Positions 17,558-26,376 of a DNA stretch of 64,000 nucleotides are shown here, piece by piece. Position 1 is the stretch's first letter. Each line of letters begins with the position of its first letter. Source of the DNA: an uncultured Parabacteroides sp. (GTDB taxonomy: Bacteria; Bacteroidota; Bacteroidia; Bacteroidales; Tannerellaceae); the NCBI RefSeq assembly GCF_902493135.1, contig NZ_CABUOD010000007.1:62001-126000 (forward strand), read 5' to 3'. The notes beneath the pieces are model-generated. The model did not search any database. It was not told the DNA's origin and saw nothing but the letters and a program-made list of their open reading frames with translations. A program made the position numbers and the translations under genes.

Positions 17558-18413
17558 AGCATCGGATATACCCCAACGACCAGCTCTCATACAGGTTATC
17601 CTTCATCCCGTGTGTATAGCGGAAGGAGAGGATGTTTTTCTTGATCTCGTATCTGAGGTTGTTGCGCCAGTGCATGGGGCGGTCGCCGTTGTTCTCGTAT
17701 CCGTGAAATCCGGTGAGGTTGGTGGCGAGCGTGAACCCCCTGTATTTTCCGGTGAACCCGATCCCGTAGGTGATGGCGTCGTTCTGGCGGTGCTCCATGT
17801 CGTTCGTCATCCAGCAATAGAACCCGGCGAGCGCCTGCATACGGACCGAGGCTTTCCCGTCGGCGCTTTTCCACAGGTTCCGGCCTACGTTTACATCGAA
17901 CCAGTAGGAGGCGGCATCGGTAAAACGGGCGTCGCACAGGCGGCCTCCGCTGGCCGTCTTGATGTTGGCGCTGAGGGTCGCATCCACCCATTTCTCGCTT
18001 TTCAGGACTTGGAAAAAGGAACTGATCACGATGTCGCCGTTATATTTGATCGGGCTTTCCGTCTCTACGGCAAAGCGTTCGTCGCGCGTTTCCGGCGTCA
18101 TCTTGTATTTTTCCTTGAAGCACCAGTTCACTTCGACGCCCGCACGCCCCCTGAAGAACGGCAGCAGGGCGCGCCCCACGATGTCCCAGGTCTTGTCGCC
18201 CGTATAATAATGGTATTCGCCCCGTACTTCCGCCTCGTACCGCTCGCTTACCTGCCCGTCCCTCATTTCCGGCATCGGGAAAGCGTTCGGGCCGAAATAG
18301 CGCGGGGAGTAGATGAGCAGTTCTGTCTTGTCACGCCAGCTGTCGGCATGGCTGTCGGTTGCGGAAAGAGCAAATATGGATGTTGCCAGTAGTATTCGGA
18401 ATAGATATTTCAT
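17553..18413 (-). CDS. Predicted outer-membrane beta-barrel protein
   Basis: Starting at the ATG ending at 18413 gives 286 residues with a signal peptide (IFALSATDSHA). The longer frame to 18449 would put charged residues before it and extends past the promoter. The rest alternates polar and aromatic residues in barrel-like strands (for example GIGFTGKYRGFTLATNLTG and NILSFRYTHGM) and ends GYIRCF. I do not recognise a specific family. A divergent promoter pair separates it from the ThuA gene, and its stop codon is built from an AT-rich dispersed repeat. Confidence 0.65.
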   Translation of the reverse strand: MKYLFRILLATSIFALSATDSHADSWRDKTELLIYSPRYFGPNAFPMPEMRDGQVSERYEAEVRGEYHYYTGDKTWDIVGRALLPFFRGRAGVEVNWCFKEKYKMTPETRDERFAVETESPIKYNGDIVISSFFQVLKSEKWVDATLSANIKTASGGRLCDARFTDAASYWFDVNVGRNLWKSADGKASVRMQALAGFYCWMTNDMEHRQNDAITYGIGFTGKYRGFTLATNLTGFHGYENNGDRPMHWRNNLRYEIKKNILSFRYTHGMKDNLYESWSLGYIRCF

Positions 18414-18438
18414 CATGGATATGTTTTTCTTAAGGGCA

Positions 18439-18474
18439 CAAAAGTACATATTTCATATTGATTTAGTACATTTG
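18439..18474. promoter_or_regulatory. Divergent promoter pair
   Basis: CAAAAGTA at 18439-18446 is a minus-strand TACTTTTG box for the barrel gene. TACATTTG at 18467-18474 is a plus-strand box for the ThuA gene. Both match TAnnTTTG exactly. Confidence 0.55.
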
Positions 18475-18505
18475 CTTCATACAAATCTTTAAACCATAGA
18501 ATACC

Positions 18506-19414
18506 ATGAGACATTTACATTTAGGAAAGCTGCTTTTCGTTGTCTTTTCCCTTTTGTTCGCTTGTACGGTTTCGGCGCGTAAACCGATTAAAACATTACT
18601 GATCACAGGACAAAACAACCATAACTGGCAGGTGAGCCACGTTGTGCTGAAGCAAATCCTGGAAAATTCCGGCCGTTTCGATGTGGACTTTGCCGTCTCT
18701 CCCGGACAGGGAAAGGATATGTCCGGCTTTGTGCTCGACTTCAGCCCTTACCAATTGGTCGTGCTGGACTATAACGGCGATTCGTGGCCGGAGGAGACGA
18801 ACCGCCGCTTCCTGGAATATGTGCAGAACGGCGGCGGCGTTGTCATCTACCATGCGGCCGACAATGCTTTCTCCAAGTGGCCGGAGTTCAACAAGATCTG
18901 TGCCTTGGGGGGCTGGGAAGGACGTAATGAGAATTCCGGTCCGTATGTGTATTGGCAGGACGGCAAGCTGGTCAAGGACAGCTCGGCGGGTGTCGGCGGT
19001 TCGCATGGACGCCAGCACGAATATGTGTTGAACGGGCGTGACAAAGTGCATCCGATCATGAAAGGCCTGCCCTTGAAATGGCGCCATGCCAAAGACGAAC
19101 TTTACGACCGTATGCGGGGTCCGGGCAATATCCGGGATATTTTGTACACGGCCTATTCGGATAAGGAAACCAATGGTTCCGGCCGTGAAGAGCCGCTGGT
19201 CTTTACTGTCGATTACGGGAATGCCCGCATCTTCCATACGATGCTTGGTCATGCCGGCGCTACTCCGGAAGATAATATCGCGATGCAGTGTACAGGCTTC
19301 CAGGTGCTTTTGCTTCGCGGCGCCGAATGGGCGGCAACCGGAAAAGTGACCCAGAAAGTCCCCAAAGACTTCCCGACGGAGACGACTTGTTCTTATCGGA
19401 AAGATTATAAGTGA
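18506..19414 (+). CDS. ThuA-like domain protein, exported
   Basis: The 302-residue protein has a signal peptide (LLFACTVSARK). It then shows the glutamine-amidotransferase-like ThuA fold: KTLLITGQNNHNW, YQLVVLDYNGDSWPE, and NGGGVVIYHAADNAF followed by WPEFNKICALGGW. ThuA domains occur in sugar-utilisation loci (trehalose utilisation in rhizobia), and many Bacteroidetes members are secreted; the reaction is not established. It is a single gene with its own promoter and a strong palindrome directly after its stop. Confidence 0.88.
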   Translation: MRHLHLGKLLFVVFSLLFACTVSARKPIKTLLITGQNNHNWQVSHVVLKQILENSGRFDVDFAVSPGQGKDMSGFVLDFSPYQLVVLDYNGDSWPEETNRRFLEYVQNGGGVVIYHAADNAFSKWPEFNKICALGGWEGRNENSGPYVYWQDGKLVKDSSAGVGGSHGRQHEYVLNGRDKVHPIMKGLPLKWRHAKDELYDRMRGPGNIRDILYTAYSDKETNGSGREEPLVFTVDYGNARIFHTMLGHAGATPEDNIAMQCTGFQVLLLRGAEWAATGKVTQKVPKDFPTETTCSYRKDYK

Positions 19415-19416
19415 TG

Positions 19417-19467
19417 GTTACTTTTGGCTTGATCCAAAAGTAATCAAAAGATCAAGCCAAAAGTAAC
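19417..19467. terminator. 18-bp perfect inverted repeat between convergent genes
   Basis: GTTACTTTTGGCTTGATC (19417-19434) is repeated exactly inverted at 19450-19467 with a 15-nt loop. It lies between the convergent ThuA and cysK genes and probably ends transcription from both sides, although neither flank has a long T-run. Confidence 0.65.
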
Positions 19468-19475
19468 AGATAAGT

Positions 19476-20423
19476 TTATAAAGGGTATTCCTCGAACGCG
19501 TACAACGCCGTAGACAAATACCTCTCGCCCGTATCCGGCAATAATGCCACAATCGTTTTCCCTTCGTTCTCCGGGAGCCGGGCCAGTTGCAGGGCGGCAT
19601 ATACGGCTGCGCCGGAAGAGATGCCGACCAGCAGGCCTTCCTTTTGCGCCAGTTCGCGCGATGTGCGGATGGCGTCGTCTCCTTCTACCCGGATGATTTC
19701 GTCCACCACCGAGCCGTCGTAGGTTTTAGGGATGAAGCCTGCGCCGATCCCCTGTATCTTGTGCGGTCCGGGCTTGCCGCCTGAGAGCACTGCCGAGTCG
19801 GCCGGCTCCACAGCCACGATCTTGACATCCGGGTTGTGTGCTTTCAGTCCCTTGCCAACGCCGCTGACCGTACCGCCTGTTCCGACTCCTGCGACGAAGA
19901 TGTCGACTTTGCCGTCCGTGTCGCGCCAGATTTCCTGTGTGGTTGTTTTGGCATGGCGGGCAGGGTTTGCTGGGTTTTCAAACTGTTGCAGGATGATGGA
20001 GCCGGGTGTCTCGTCGCGCAATGCTTCCGCTTTGGCGATAGCGCCTTTCATCCCTTCCGCTCCGGGAGTGAGGACCAGGTTGGCTCCTAATGCTTTCAGC
20101 AGGTTGCGACGTTCAAGGCTCATGGTTTCGGGCATTGTCAGTACCAATTTATACCCTTTGGCGGCCGAGACGAAAGCCAACCCCACGCCGGTGTTTCCGC
20201 TGGTCGGCTCTATGATTGTCGCTCCCGGTTCCAGCAAGCCCTTTTCTTCCGCGTCTTCGATCATGGCCAATGCGATGCGGTCTTTTACGCTGCCTGCCGG
20301 GTTGAAGTATTCCAGCTTTCCGATTACTTTCGCTTTCAGTCCTTTACTTGCGTTGAAGTTTGAGAACTCCAACAGCGGTGTGTTGCCGACGAGGTCGGTC
20401 AGTTTTTTTGCTATGGATGACAT
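19476..20423 (-). CDS. cysK: Cysteine synthase A (O-acetylserine sulfhydrylase)
   Basis: The 315-residue PLP enzyme makes cysteine from O-acetylserine and sulfide. Lys47 in NPAGSVKDR is the PLP lysine. TSGNTGVG binds the substrate, and VGTGGTVSGVG holds the cofactor phosphate. ISSGAAVYAAL near the end is also typical of CysK. It lies 33 bp after menF on the same strand, so it is probably the last gene of the operon HAD-thioesterase, menF, cysK. The spacer is filled by the AT-rich repeat. Confidence 0.96.
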   Translation of the reverse strand: MSSIAKKLTDLVGNTPLLEFSNFNASKGLKAKVIGKLEYFNPAGSVKDRIALAMIEDAEEKGLLEPGATIIEPTSGNTGVGLAFVSAAKGYKLVLTMPETMSLERRNLLKALGANLVLTPGAEGMKGAIAKAEALRDETPGSIILQQFENPANPARHAKTTTQEIWRDTDGKVDIFVAGVGTGGTVSGVGKGLKAHNPDVKIVAVEPADSAVLSGGKPGPHKIQGIGAGFIPKTYDGSVVDEIIRVEGDDAIRTSRELAQKEGLLVGISSGAAVYAALQLARLPENEGKTIVALLPDTGERYLSTALYAFEEYPL

Positions 20424-20426
20424 GTG

Positions 20427-20466
20427 AATTATAAATTAAGAATTAAAAATTAAGAATTAAAAATTA
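20427..20466. repeat. AT-rich dispersed repeat overlapping menF 3' end
   Basis: Two AAATTAAGAATTA blocks in tandem within about 40 bp. The repeat supplies the last codons and stop of menF. It is similar, in inverse orientation, to 17518-17557. Confidence 0.6.
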
Positions 20467-21584
20467 TGAATCAGTTGCTTCATTGTTTGCATTTTTGCTT
20501 CTGTTTCCAGCCATTCGCTCTCTGTTTCCGAAGAGGCGAGAATGCCTCCGCCTGCATATAGAACAAACGCGTCGGCAAGGATGTTCATGCAGCGTAAGTT
20601 GACATACAGGTCGCTCTTCCCTTCGGGGGCCAGCCAGCCGATGAAGCCCGAATAGTAGCTCCGGTCGTAGCCTTCGTTCTCCCGGATAAAACGATACGTC
20701 TCCTCTTTGGGCAGCCCGCAGACGGCAGGCGTGGGATGGAGTCGTTTCAGCAGGTCGCCGAGTTTCTTATTGTCGGGCAGAGGGAAGCAGAAGTCGCTTT
20801 TCAGATGCGATAGTTCGCCGGCGCGTACCGGGGCCGGCGGGGTTTCTGTCGGTCTGATGCCTAATGCTTGCAGTTGCTTGCGGATGTAAAAGGCCACATA
20901 TTCCTGCTCTTCCCTGTTTTTGTCGTCCCATTCTGTCGGCAGTTCCCCGTTTTGGAGCGGTTGCGTGCCGGCAAGGGCGACCGTATGCCATTCTCCTTTC
21001 TCGCCGGAGAGGATGATTTCGGGCGTACAGCCCAGCCACGTGCCTGTCGCGGGAGTATGGCAGAGATAAACATACGAATATTTGTACCGTCCGGTTGCCT
21101 TGAGGAAAGCGGCGGCAGGGGAGAAGTCCGCTTTGCCTGCCGGAATCGTTTGGCTGCGTGACAGCACGAGCTTCTCGAATTGTTTTCGGCGCAACGGTTC
21201 GATGAAGGAATTGAAACGGCGGCTGTAATCTTCCTTCGGGTTCTCTTTGCATGAGACGTTTGTTACATGAGCGTGAAACGTTTGATCCATGAGCATGAAA
21301 CTTTTGTCCCGTGGGCATGGAGCGTCTTTCTCCTCGTCGAGCGGAAGTTCCTGTATGTCGGGCCGGATCAGTACGATCGGATGCCGTTTGCTGACATGGA
21401 ACGGGGCAACGACGAAACCGCTCTGTCCGTCCAGCTCTTCGATGTTATAGAGAAGACGTGCAGAACCGGAGGCCTGCATGGCGAAACGGGAGGATTCTCC
21501 CGGTATCCGCCAGAGTGCAAAACTCCGGTCCTGTTTGATGAATGTATCGACAGCGTTGCAAACCTTTGATTCGTCTGGTGTCAT
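20457..21584 (-). CDS. menF: Isochorismate synthase (menaquinone pathway)
   Basis: The chorismate-binding enzyme converts chorismate to isochorismate, the first step to menaquinone. The ATG ending at 21584 overlaps the upstream stop as ATGA and gives 375 residues; the longer frame to 21662 runs inside the neighbour. Family blocks include EKLVLSRS, GTWLGCTPEIIL, LAGTQPLQNG and HPTPAVCGLP, then YSGFIGW near the end. An unusual stretch near residues 90-118 (KSFMLMDQTFHAHVTNVS) is encoded by a 22-bp tandem array and looks like an inserted loop. No menD is adjacent. Confidence 0.9.
   Translation of the reverse strand: MTPDESKVCNAVDTFIKQDRSFALWRIPGESSRFAMQASGSARLLYNIEELDGQSGFVVAPFHVSKRHPIVLIRPDIQELPLDEEKDAPCPRDKSFMLMDQTFHAHVTNVSCKENPKEDYSRRFNSFIEPLRRKQFEKLVLSRSQTIPAGKADFSPAAAFLKATGRYKYSYVYLCHTPATGTWLGCTPEIILSGEKGEWHTVALAGTQPLQNGELPTEWDDKNREEQEYVAFYIRKQLQALGIRPTETPPAPVRAGELSHLKSDFCFPLPDNKKLGDLLKRLHPTPAVCGLPKEETYRFIRENEGYDRSYYSGFIGWLAPEGKSDLYVNLRCMNILADAFVLYAGGGILASSETESEWLETEAKMQTMKQLIHNF
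21250..21331. repeat. 22-bp tandem array inside menF
   Basis: Units begin CATGAG at 21250, 21266 and 21288, with a decayed CGTGGG at 21310. The full units are 22 bp and share the core GTGAAACGTTTG, whose centre AAACGTTT is self-complementary; the first unit is 6 bp short. The period is not a multiple of three, so each unit encodes a different peptide. Confidence 0.75.
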
Positions 21585-22813
21585 TTCTTTTTTAATATAC
21601 TGTTGACTACACGGATGGACGATACCAATTTGTCTGTGGATGTGAACACGTCGACGTTCCAAACGTGCGAAGAGCGTCCTTTGTGGATGATGGTTCCGAC
21701 GGCGCGAACGGTATCTCCTTCGTGGGCGGATGACATGTGGTTGCCGCTGACCTGCATGCCGACCACGATTTCGTCCGGCTTGGCGAGGATCATCGATCCC
21801 AATCCCGCAACCGTTTCGGCCAGTGCGAGCGTCGCCCCGCCGTGCAGGATGCCGAACGGCTGGCGGGTACGTTCGTCTACCGGCATGGTGGCTTCCACGC
21901 GGTCTTCGGAGGCGTAGGTGTACTGGATGCCGAGGTTACCCATCAGAGCGTGTCGGGCACGCATATTCAACTGGTCGAGCGGTACTTCCGTCGGACGTAT
22001 CTCGGCCAGGATTGCCCGTTCGACGGCTATGGCCACGCCGTCCTCTTCGTTGGTAAGCGTCGTTTTATCCACACAGGCCTTCACCGAATCTTCCGCGTTT
22101 CCCATCGCGATCCCGACACCGGCAAGTTGCAACATGGTCACGTCGCAGACGCCGTCGCCGATGGCGATCACTTCTTCCGGCAATACGGACAGTTTGGTCA
22201 TCAGCACGCCTAATGTGTTTCCCTTGTCGATGAACTGGGGAACGACTTCCAGGAAATAAGGTTCCGACCGGAATGCCTCGAACACACCGTCGAGACGTTT
22301 CTTCCAATGATTTTCCAAGCCGACCAACGATTCCTTGTCGTCACTCGCCAGCATGCATTTGCAGGGTGAGAAATCGACGGCTTCGGCAAAGTTGTCGACG
22401 CCGATCACCTGCATGTTGTTCAGGTTGGCTTCTTGGATGACATACTTGTTATCCGGTTTGTCCGTCAGGATGAAATCTTTGTGATAGGTGAAGATGGCAA
22501 AGTCGTTTTTCTTCGCTTTCTTCTCAAAATAGGGAATCCATTCCGGATCGATACGTTTCTCGAATAATAGCTCGCCGGTCTGCACGTTGATGATCTGACC
22601 GCCGTTGTAAGAAAGAATGTAACCTCCGTAATGATTCAGTTCCAGCTTTTCAGCGATGGGCATGACTCCGTTAGTCGGTCTTCCTGATGCCAATACAATA
22701 TGTACCCCCATTTGCTGTACCTTCAGAAGGGCAGCGTGGGTACGGGGACTGATCTCTTTCTGGTTGTTGAGCAGCGTCCCGTCTACGTCGAGAACTAATA
22801 ATTTATACTTCAT
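21581..22813 (-). CDS. HAD phosphatase-hotdog thioesterase fusion, DHNA-CoA hydrolase type
   Basis: The 410-residue protein joins a Cof-type HAD domain (residues 1 to about 270; VLDVDGTLLN with Asp9 and Asp11, ASGRPTNG, AIGDGVCDVTMLQ) to a PaaI-like hotdog domain (about 285-410; FGILHGGATLALAETVAG). Fusions of this layout in Bacteroides fragilis and Porphyromonas gingivalis (BF1314, PG1653) are described as menaquinone-pathway enzymes. Their thioesterase cleaves 1,4-dihydroxy-2-naphthoyl-CoA; the role of the HAD half is unclear. It is the first gene before menF with a 4-bp overlap, which supports this role. Confidence 0.93.
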   Translation of the reverse strand: MKYKLLVLDVDGTLLNNQKEISPRTHAALLKVQQMGVHIVLASGRPTNGVMPIAEKLELNHYGGYILSYNGGQIINVQTGELLFEKRIDPEWIPYFEKKAKKNDFAIFTYHKDFILTDKPDNKYVIQEANLNNMQVIGVDNFAEAVDFSPCKCMLASDDKESLVGLENHWKKRLDGVFEAFRSEPYFLEVVPQFIDKGNTLGVLMTKLSVLPEEVIAIGDGVCDVTMLQLAGVGIAMGNAEDSVKACVDKTTLTNEEDGVAIAVERAILAEIRPTEVPLDQLNMRARHALMGNLGIQYTYASEDRVEATMPVDERTRQPFGILHGGATLALAETVAGLGSMILAKPDEIVVGMQVSGNHMSSAHEGDTVRAVGTIIHKGRSSHVWNVDVFTSTDKLVSSIRVVNSILKKK

Positions 22814-22841
22814 GGCCTCTCTGTATTTTTTGTTAATGATA

Positions 22842-22849
22842 CAAATATA
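22842..22849 (-). promoter_or_regulatory. Promoter -7 element (TATATTTG, minus strand)
   Basis: Plus-strand CAAATATA, 29 bp before the HAD-thioesterase start, is an exact inverse TAnnTTTG box for the three-gene operon. Confidence 0.6.
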
Positions 22850-22933
22850 CGGAATTTTTGAAAAATGAATAAATAGAATCTGTTTCTATTTGAATGTTTG
22901 TTCTTGAGTTTGATTGCTGAGAGTGATTTTCTT

Positions 22934-23959
22934 TTATGGTATATCCTTTAGGCTTAAATATCCGAATTGTATATCATCATTGCAGGCTAAAATAAGTCTG
23001 TTGTTAGATTCGTCATAACAAAAATTTGTAATATGATATTCTGTTTCTAATGTAAATAAGTAATCTCCGGATAAATCGAAAACTAAAAATTGAGTAGCTG
23101 TGTTTCCTATTAATCCTTTTGCCGGGTGGTTGATTATTCCAGCATTATTAAGATATAGAGCGAAAATCTTATCCCCTACAATACGTACAGGTCGATAGTA
23201 TTCTTTGCGACCTTTTTGATTTTCTTTCCAGTCATACCCTCCATATATGTTATATTTGAGAGTTCCATCAATAGAACAAATAGACATTAAATCTTGTCCT
23301 TGATAACATTCAACATAAATCTCTTTTTGGGGAGATACATCAAAGTATACGCGTTTGTTATTTACATAAGGATGAGTATAAGGCATAGTTTTAAATTCTC
23401 TATTGAGTGTGTTTTGTGTTCCAACTGATACGCTGTAATTAGAGGTGCCATTAGGGGTTAAAATCAATCCCATTTTTGTTATAGTATCAATATATTGGTA
23501 ATAATGTAAAAGTTTCTCTCCGATAATCTTGCTTTTTTTTGATGGAGTATAAAGATTATTATAAAGTAAACTGTCTAAATTGTAATAATATATTTCTTGT
23601 TTACCTAAGTCTGTGAGTTCTATTTCTCTGAGCATTTCATTAATCCCAACATATCCAAGACGTGTTATTTCATCGGGACCGGCTCCGGTATAAGCAAAAC
23701 TTTTAATATGATGAAAATTATTTTTATCGAAAATGTGGATGCATTCGTCATACGCTTTGAAGTCTGCTATGAGAAGAAAGTCTGAAATTAAATAAGGCTT
23801 GGAAATTGAACTGAAAAGAATGCTATCAATCTTTATTTCCTTTATTCTATTTTTAATATTAATGATATTATCTCTTTTTATTTGTATTTTGTCTGTCTTT
23901 GTCTGTTTATTACAACAAACAAATAATATGATAAATAATATATAGAATATGTGTTTCAT
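22934..23959 (-). CDS. 6-bladed beta-propeller lipoprotein
   Basis: The ATG ending at 23959 follows AAAGGACAAA, a good ribosome site, and gives 341 residues. The upstream in-frame region to 24136 is not needed. The signal peptide ends in FVCC, giving a lipidated Cys. The body has repeated beta-blade strands (for example IHIFDKNNFHHIKSFAYTG and QFLVFDLSGDYLFTLETEYH) typical of the 6-bladed propeller family that is abundant in Bacteroides. Such proteins are assumed to bind ligands or partners at the cell surface. The gene is much richer in A and T than its neighbours, which suggests horizontal gain. Confidence 0.82.
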   Translation of the reverse strand: MKHIFYILFIILFVCCNKQTKTDKIQIKRDNIINIKNRIKEIKIDSILFSSISKPYLISDFLLIADFKAYDECIHIFDKNNFHHIKSFAYTGAGPDEITRLGYVGINEMLREIELTDLGKQEIYYYNLDSLLYNNLYTPSKKSKIIGEKLLHYYQYIDTITKMGLILTPNGTSNYSVSVGTQNTLNREFKTMPYTHPYVNNKRVYFDVSPQKEIYVECYQGQDLMSICSIDGTLKYNIYGGYDWKENQKGRKEYYRPVRIVGDKIFALYLNNAGIINHPAKGLIGNTATQFLVFDLSGDYLFTLETEYHITNFCYDESNNRLILACNDDIQFGYLSLKDIP

Positions 23960-24321
23960 TTTGTCCTTTTCATATGAATGCCATAAATTTAATAACTTTT
24001 TTTGAATAACAAATTTTTTCTTGAAGAATATAAAATATTGTATTCCCTGTCTTTCTCGAAAAAGTTTTGCCGGGAGGCATTTTGTGCCGTTTTTGGGGGT
24101 AGGAAGAGGCGATGCTGACTTTGCAAAAAAATACAATATCCCCCTTGAAAATGGCGATTTTGTATAGTTGTTTGATTTACAATAGTCTGTGAAAATAGTA
24201 GTTTGTTAAAAAATATTACCCTTGCGTGCAATTTGAATTAAATGGGGTATAAATTCGAAATAGATGCGGTAGTAGTTTCGATTTGGACTAATGTCTTTTT
24301 TATGAATATGACAATAAGGGG
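23960..24321. other. AT-rich intergenic region with inverted repeat
   Basis: This 362-bp stretch upstream of the propeller gene holds no convincing gene. ATACAATATC (24131-24140) and GATTTTGTAT (24156-24165) form a 10-bp inverted repeat with one mismatch, a possible operator. No exact TAnnTTTG box was found for the minus-strand gene. Confidence 0.45.
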
Positions 24322-26244
24322 TCATGGCGGAGGAAGGGGATGAACTTCTACCACCTGTCCGTTCAGCCGGATATACTCATATAGTTCTTTGTAGAAGGCA
24401 TGCCGTGTCAGTGTCGGGGCGTCTCCCAAGATCATCAGTTTCATGCGGGCGCGGGTGATGGCGACGTTCATGCGGCGCAGGTCGCCGAGGAAACCGATTT
24501 GTCCTTTGTCGTTGGCGCGTACGAGGCTGATCATGATCACGTCGCGCTCCTGTCCCTGGAAGCCGTCTACGGTGTGGACGGTTATCAGGCGGCGGAAGGG
24601 TTTGAAGAAAGCGTTGCGCTTGATCAGTCCGCGGATATACTGAACCTGCGATTTGTAAGGCGAGATCAGGCCGAAGTCGATGCTTTCGTCCAGGACCCGC
24701 TCTTTGCCGATCTTTTCGATATACTTCTGCAATGTCGAGACAAGCAATGCCGCTTCATCCTTGTTGATACGGCTCATGCTGTCGGTGAGCCGGTCTTCCT
24801 CAAAATGGCAATCCGCCGTGTCGAGCCAGACGACAGGCGTATCGAATTCCAGGATGCCGCGATGCTTGACTTCCGGTGCGGATTGCAGCTCGTCATGGTA
24901 GAACCAGCGGGAAGGGAAGCGCATGATGTCCTCGTTCATCCGGTACTGTGTTTTCAAAAGCGAGACGGTTTCGGGTTTCCGGTCGGTTATTTTTTGCATC
25001 AAGGTGTGATCCAAGCCGCCGCGTGCCGCTTCCATACATTTGATAGTAGGAGGGAGTTGGTGATGGTCGCCCGCCAAAATGACCCGGTCCGCTTTGCCGA
25101 TCGCAATCCAGCAGGCGGCTTCGAGCGCTTGGGCGGCCTCGTCGATAAAGAGAGTCGTGAAGTTACGGTTGGTCAGCACCCGGTTGACAGATCCGACCAG
25201 CGTGCAGGCTACGACACGCGCCTCGTCGAACAGTTCCGTGTCGATCTTCACTTCCAGTTCCGTTGCCCTGAAACGGAGGCGGGAGAGGCGGTTGCGGATT
25301 GTTTCTTTCTCACTGTGGCTCTTTTTGCGGAGGTTGGATTGTATTTCGCGTATCGCCTTGCGGATTCCCCATAGTTCGGCATAGTCGGGATGCGACTCGA
25401 AACGCCGTTCGTATGTGAAGGAAAGCATCTTGTCGTTTACCCGCGTCGGGTTGCCGATACGCAGGACGTGGATGCCGCGATCGACCAGTTTTTCGGATAT
25501 CCAGTCTACGGCCGTATTACTTTGGGCACAGACCATTACCTGGTTCTCCCGGTGCAAAGTCTCATAGATCGCTTCAACCAAAGTGGTCGTTTTGCCGGTT
25601 CCGGGAGGACCGTGCACGATAGCCACATCTTTTGCCGCCAATACGTGGTTGACCGCCTCCTCCTGCGACAGGTTCAGCCAGGGAAAGCGCACGGGGAAAA
25701 GCGTGCGCCGGGCGACGGGGATTTTGCCTAACAAGACGTCCCGCAGGTAAGCCAGCCGGTTCCCTTTCGCCTGGATAACGGCAGACAGGGCGTTGAACAT
25801 CGTCTTGTAGCTGGTCTCGTCGAAATAAAGCTGGACGCCGATCTCGCCTGCCTTTTGCAGGTCGAACAGTGCGGCGGGTGAAGGAAGCACGACAACCATC
25901 CGGTCGTCTTCCACATAACTGATGACAGCCGGGAAATTCAAATATCCGGGTTTTCCGCTTCCGTTTGTCGTGAAGAAGCAGACCGGACGGCCATATTCGA
26001 AATTGTGTTCGATCTCCTTGTCCTCCCGCCGTTCGACTTCGACGACGAGCTGGTTCAGGGAATTATAGTAGCTCTTCCCCGGTACGACAGGATACCAGCA
26101 AAGCCCTTGTTGGATGCGGCGGTGTATGCCGGCCCGTTCGGTTTGCTGGCGGTACATCTCTTTTTCATATTCGAATTCTTTTTGCAGAAGATCGTACTGG
26201 TGTTGTAATTCTGCTGCCGGAGTCTTGAATTGAGTTGCCATCAT
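24322..26244 (-). CDS. Superfamily I DNA/RNA helicase (UPF1/DNA2-like, IGHMBP2 type)
   Basis: This cytoplasmic helicase of about 640 residues has a full set of motifs: Walker A GPPGTGKTTT, motif Ia CAQSNTAVD, Walker B LFIDEAAQ, GDHHQLPPT, QYRMNEDI, TVDGFQGQERDVIMISLVR and VAITRAR. An N-terminal region of about 190 residues with a coiled part and a beta domain precedes the motor, as in the SMUBP-2-like bacterial group. The role is probably RNA or DNA unwinding in nucleic-acid maintenance; no partner gene is adjacent. I chose the first Met of MMATQFKT; an ATG ending at 26265 is possible but lies at the promoter. Confidence 0.92.
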   Translation of the reverse strand: MMATQFKTPAAELQHQYDLLQKEFEYEKEMYRQQTERAGIHRRIQQGLCWYPVVPGKSYYNSLNQLVVEVERREDKEIEHNFEYGRPVCFFTTNGSGKPGYLNFPAVISYVEDDRMVVVLPSPAALFDLQKAGEIGVQLYFDETSYKTMFNALSAVIQAKGNRLAYLRDVLLGKIPVARRTLFPVRFPWLNLSQEEAVNHVLAAKDVAIVHGPPGTGKTTTLVEAIYETLHRENQVMVCAQSNTAVDWISEKLVDRGIHVLRIGNPTRVNDKMLSFTYERRFESHPDYAELWGIRKAIREIQSNLRKKSHSEKETIRNRLSRLRFRATELEVKIDTELFDEARVVACTLVGSVNRVLTNRNFTTLFIDEAAQALEAACWIAIGKADRVILAGDHHQLPPTIKCMEAARGGLDHTLMQKITDRKPETVSLLKTQYRMNEDIMRFPSRWFYHDELQSAPEVKHRGILEFDTPVVWLDTADCHFEEDRLTDSMSRINKDEAALLVSTLQKYIEKIGKERVLDESIDFGLISPYKSQVQYIRGLIKRNAFFKPFRRLITVHTVDGFQGQERDVIMISLVRANDKGQIGFLGDLRRMNVAITRARMKLMILGDAPTLTRHAFYKELYEYIRLNGQVVEVHPLPPP

Positions 26245-26262
26245 TCTTTGTTTAATCGGGCG

Positions 26263-26270
26263 CAAACTTA
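26263..26270 (-). promoter_or_regulatory. Promoter -7 element for helicase gene
   Basis: CAAACTTA is TAAGTTTG on the minus strand, an exact TAnnTTTG match 19 bp from the chosen start. Confidence 0.5.
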
Positions 26271-26310
26271 CATAAAAAAACGCAATCGGATAGGGGTTTT
26301 TCTCCTTTCC

Positions 26311-26343
26311 GTTGTCATTAAGTCAAACGGATGACTATCTTTG
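26311..26343 (+). promoter_or_regulatory. Promoter (GTTG-N21-TATCTTTG)
   Basis: GTTG 26311-26314 and TATCTTTG 26336-26343 with 21-bp spacing closely match the Bacteroidetes consensus, 33 bp before the lipoprotein gene. Confidence 0.65.
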
Positions 26344-26376
26344 TTTATTAATTTGGAAGGATTAAAATAGCTGAGT

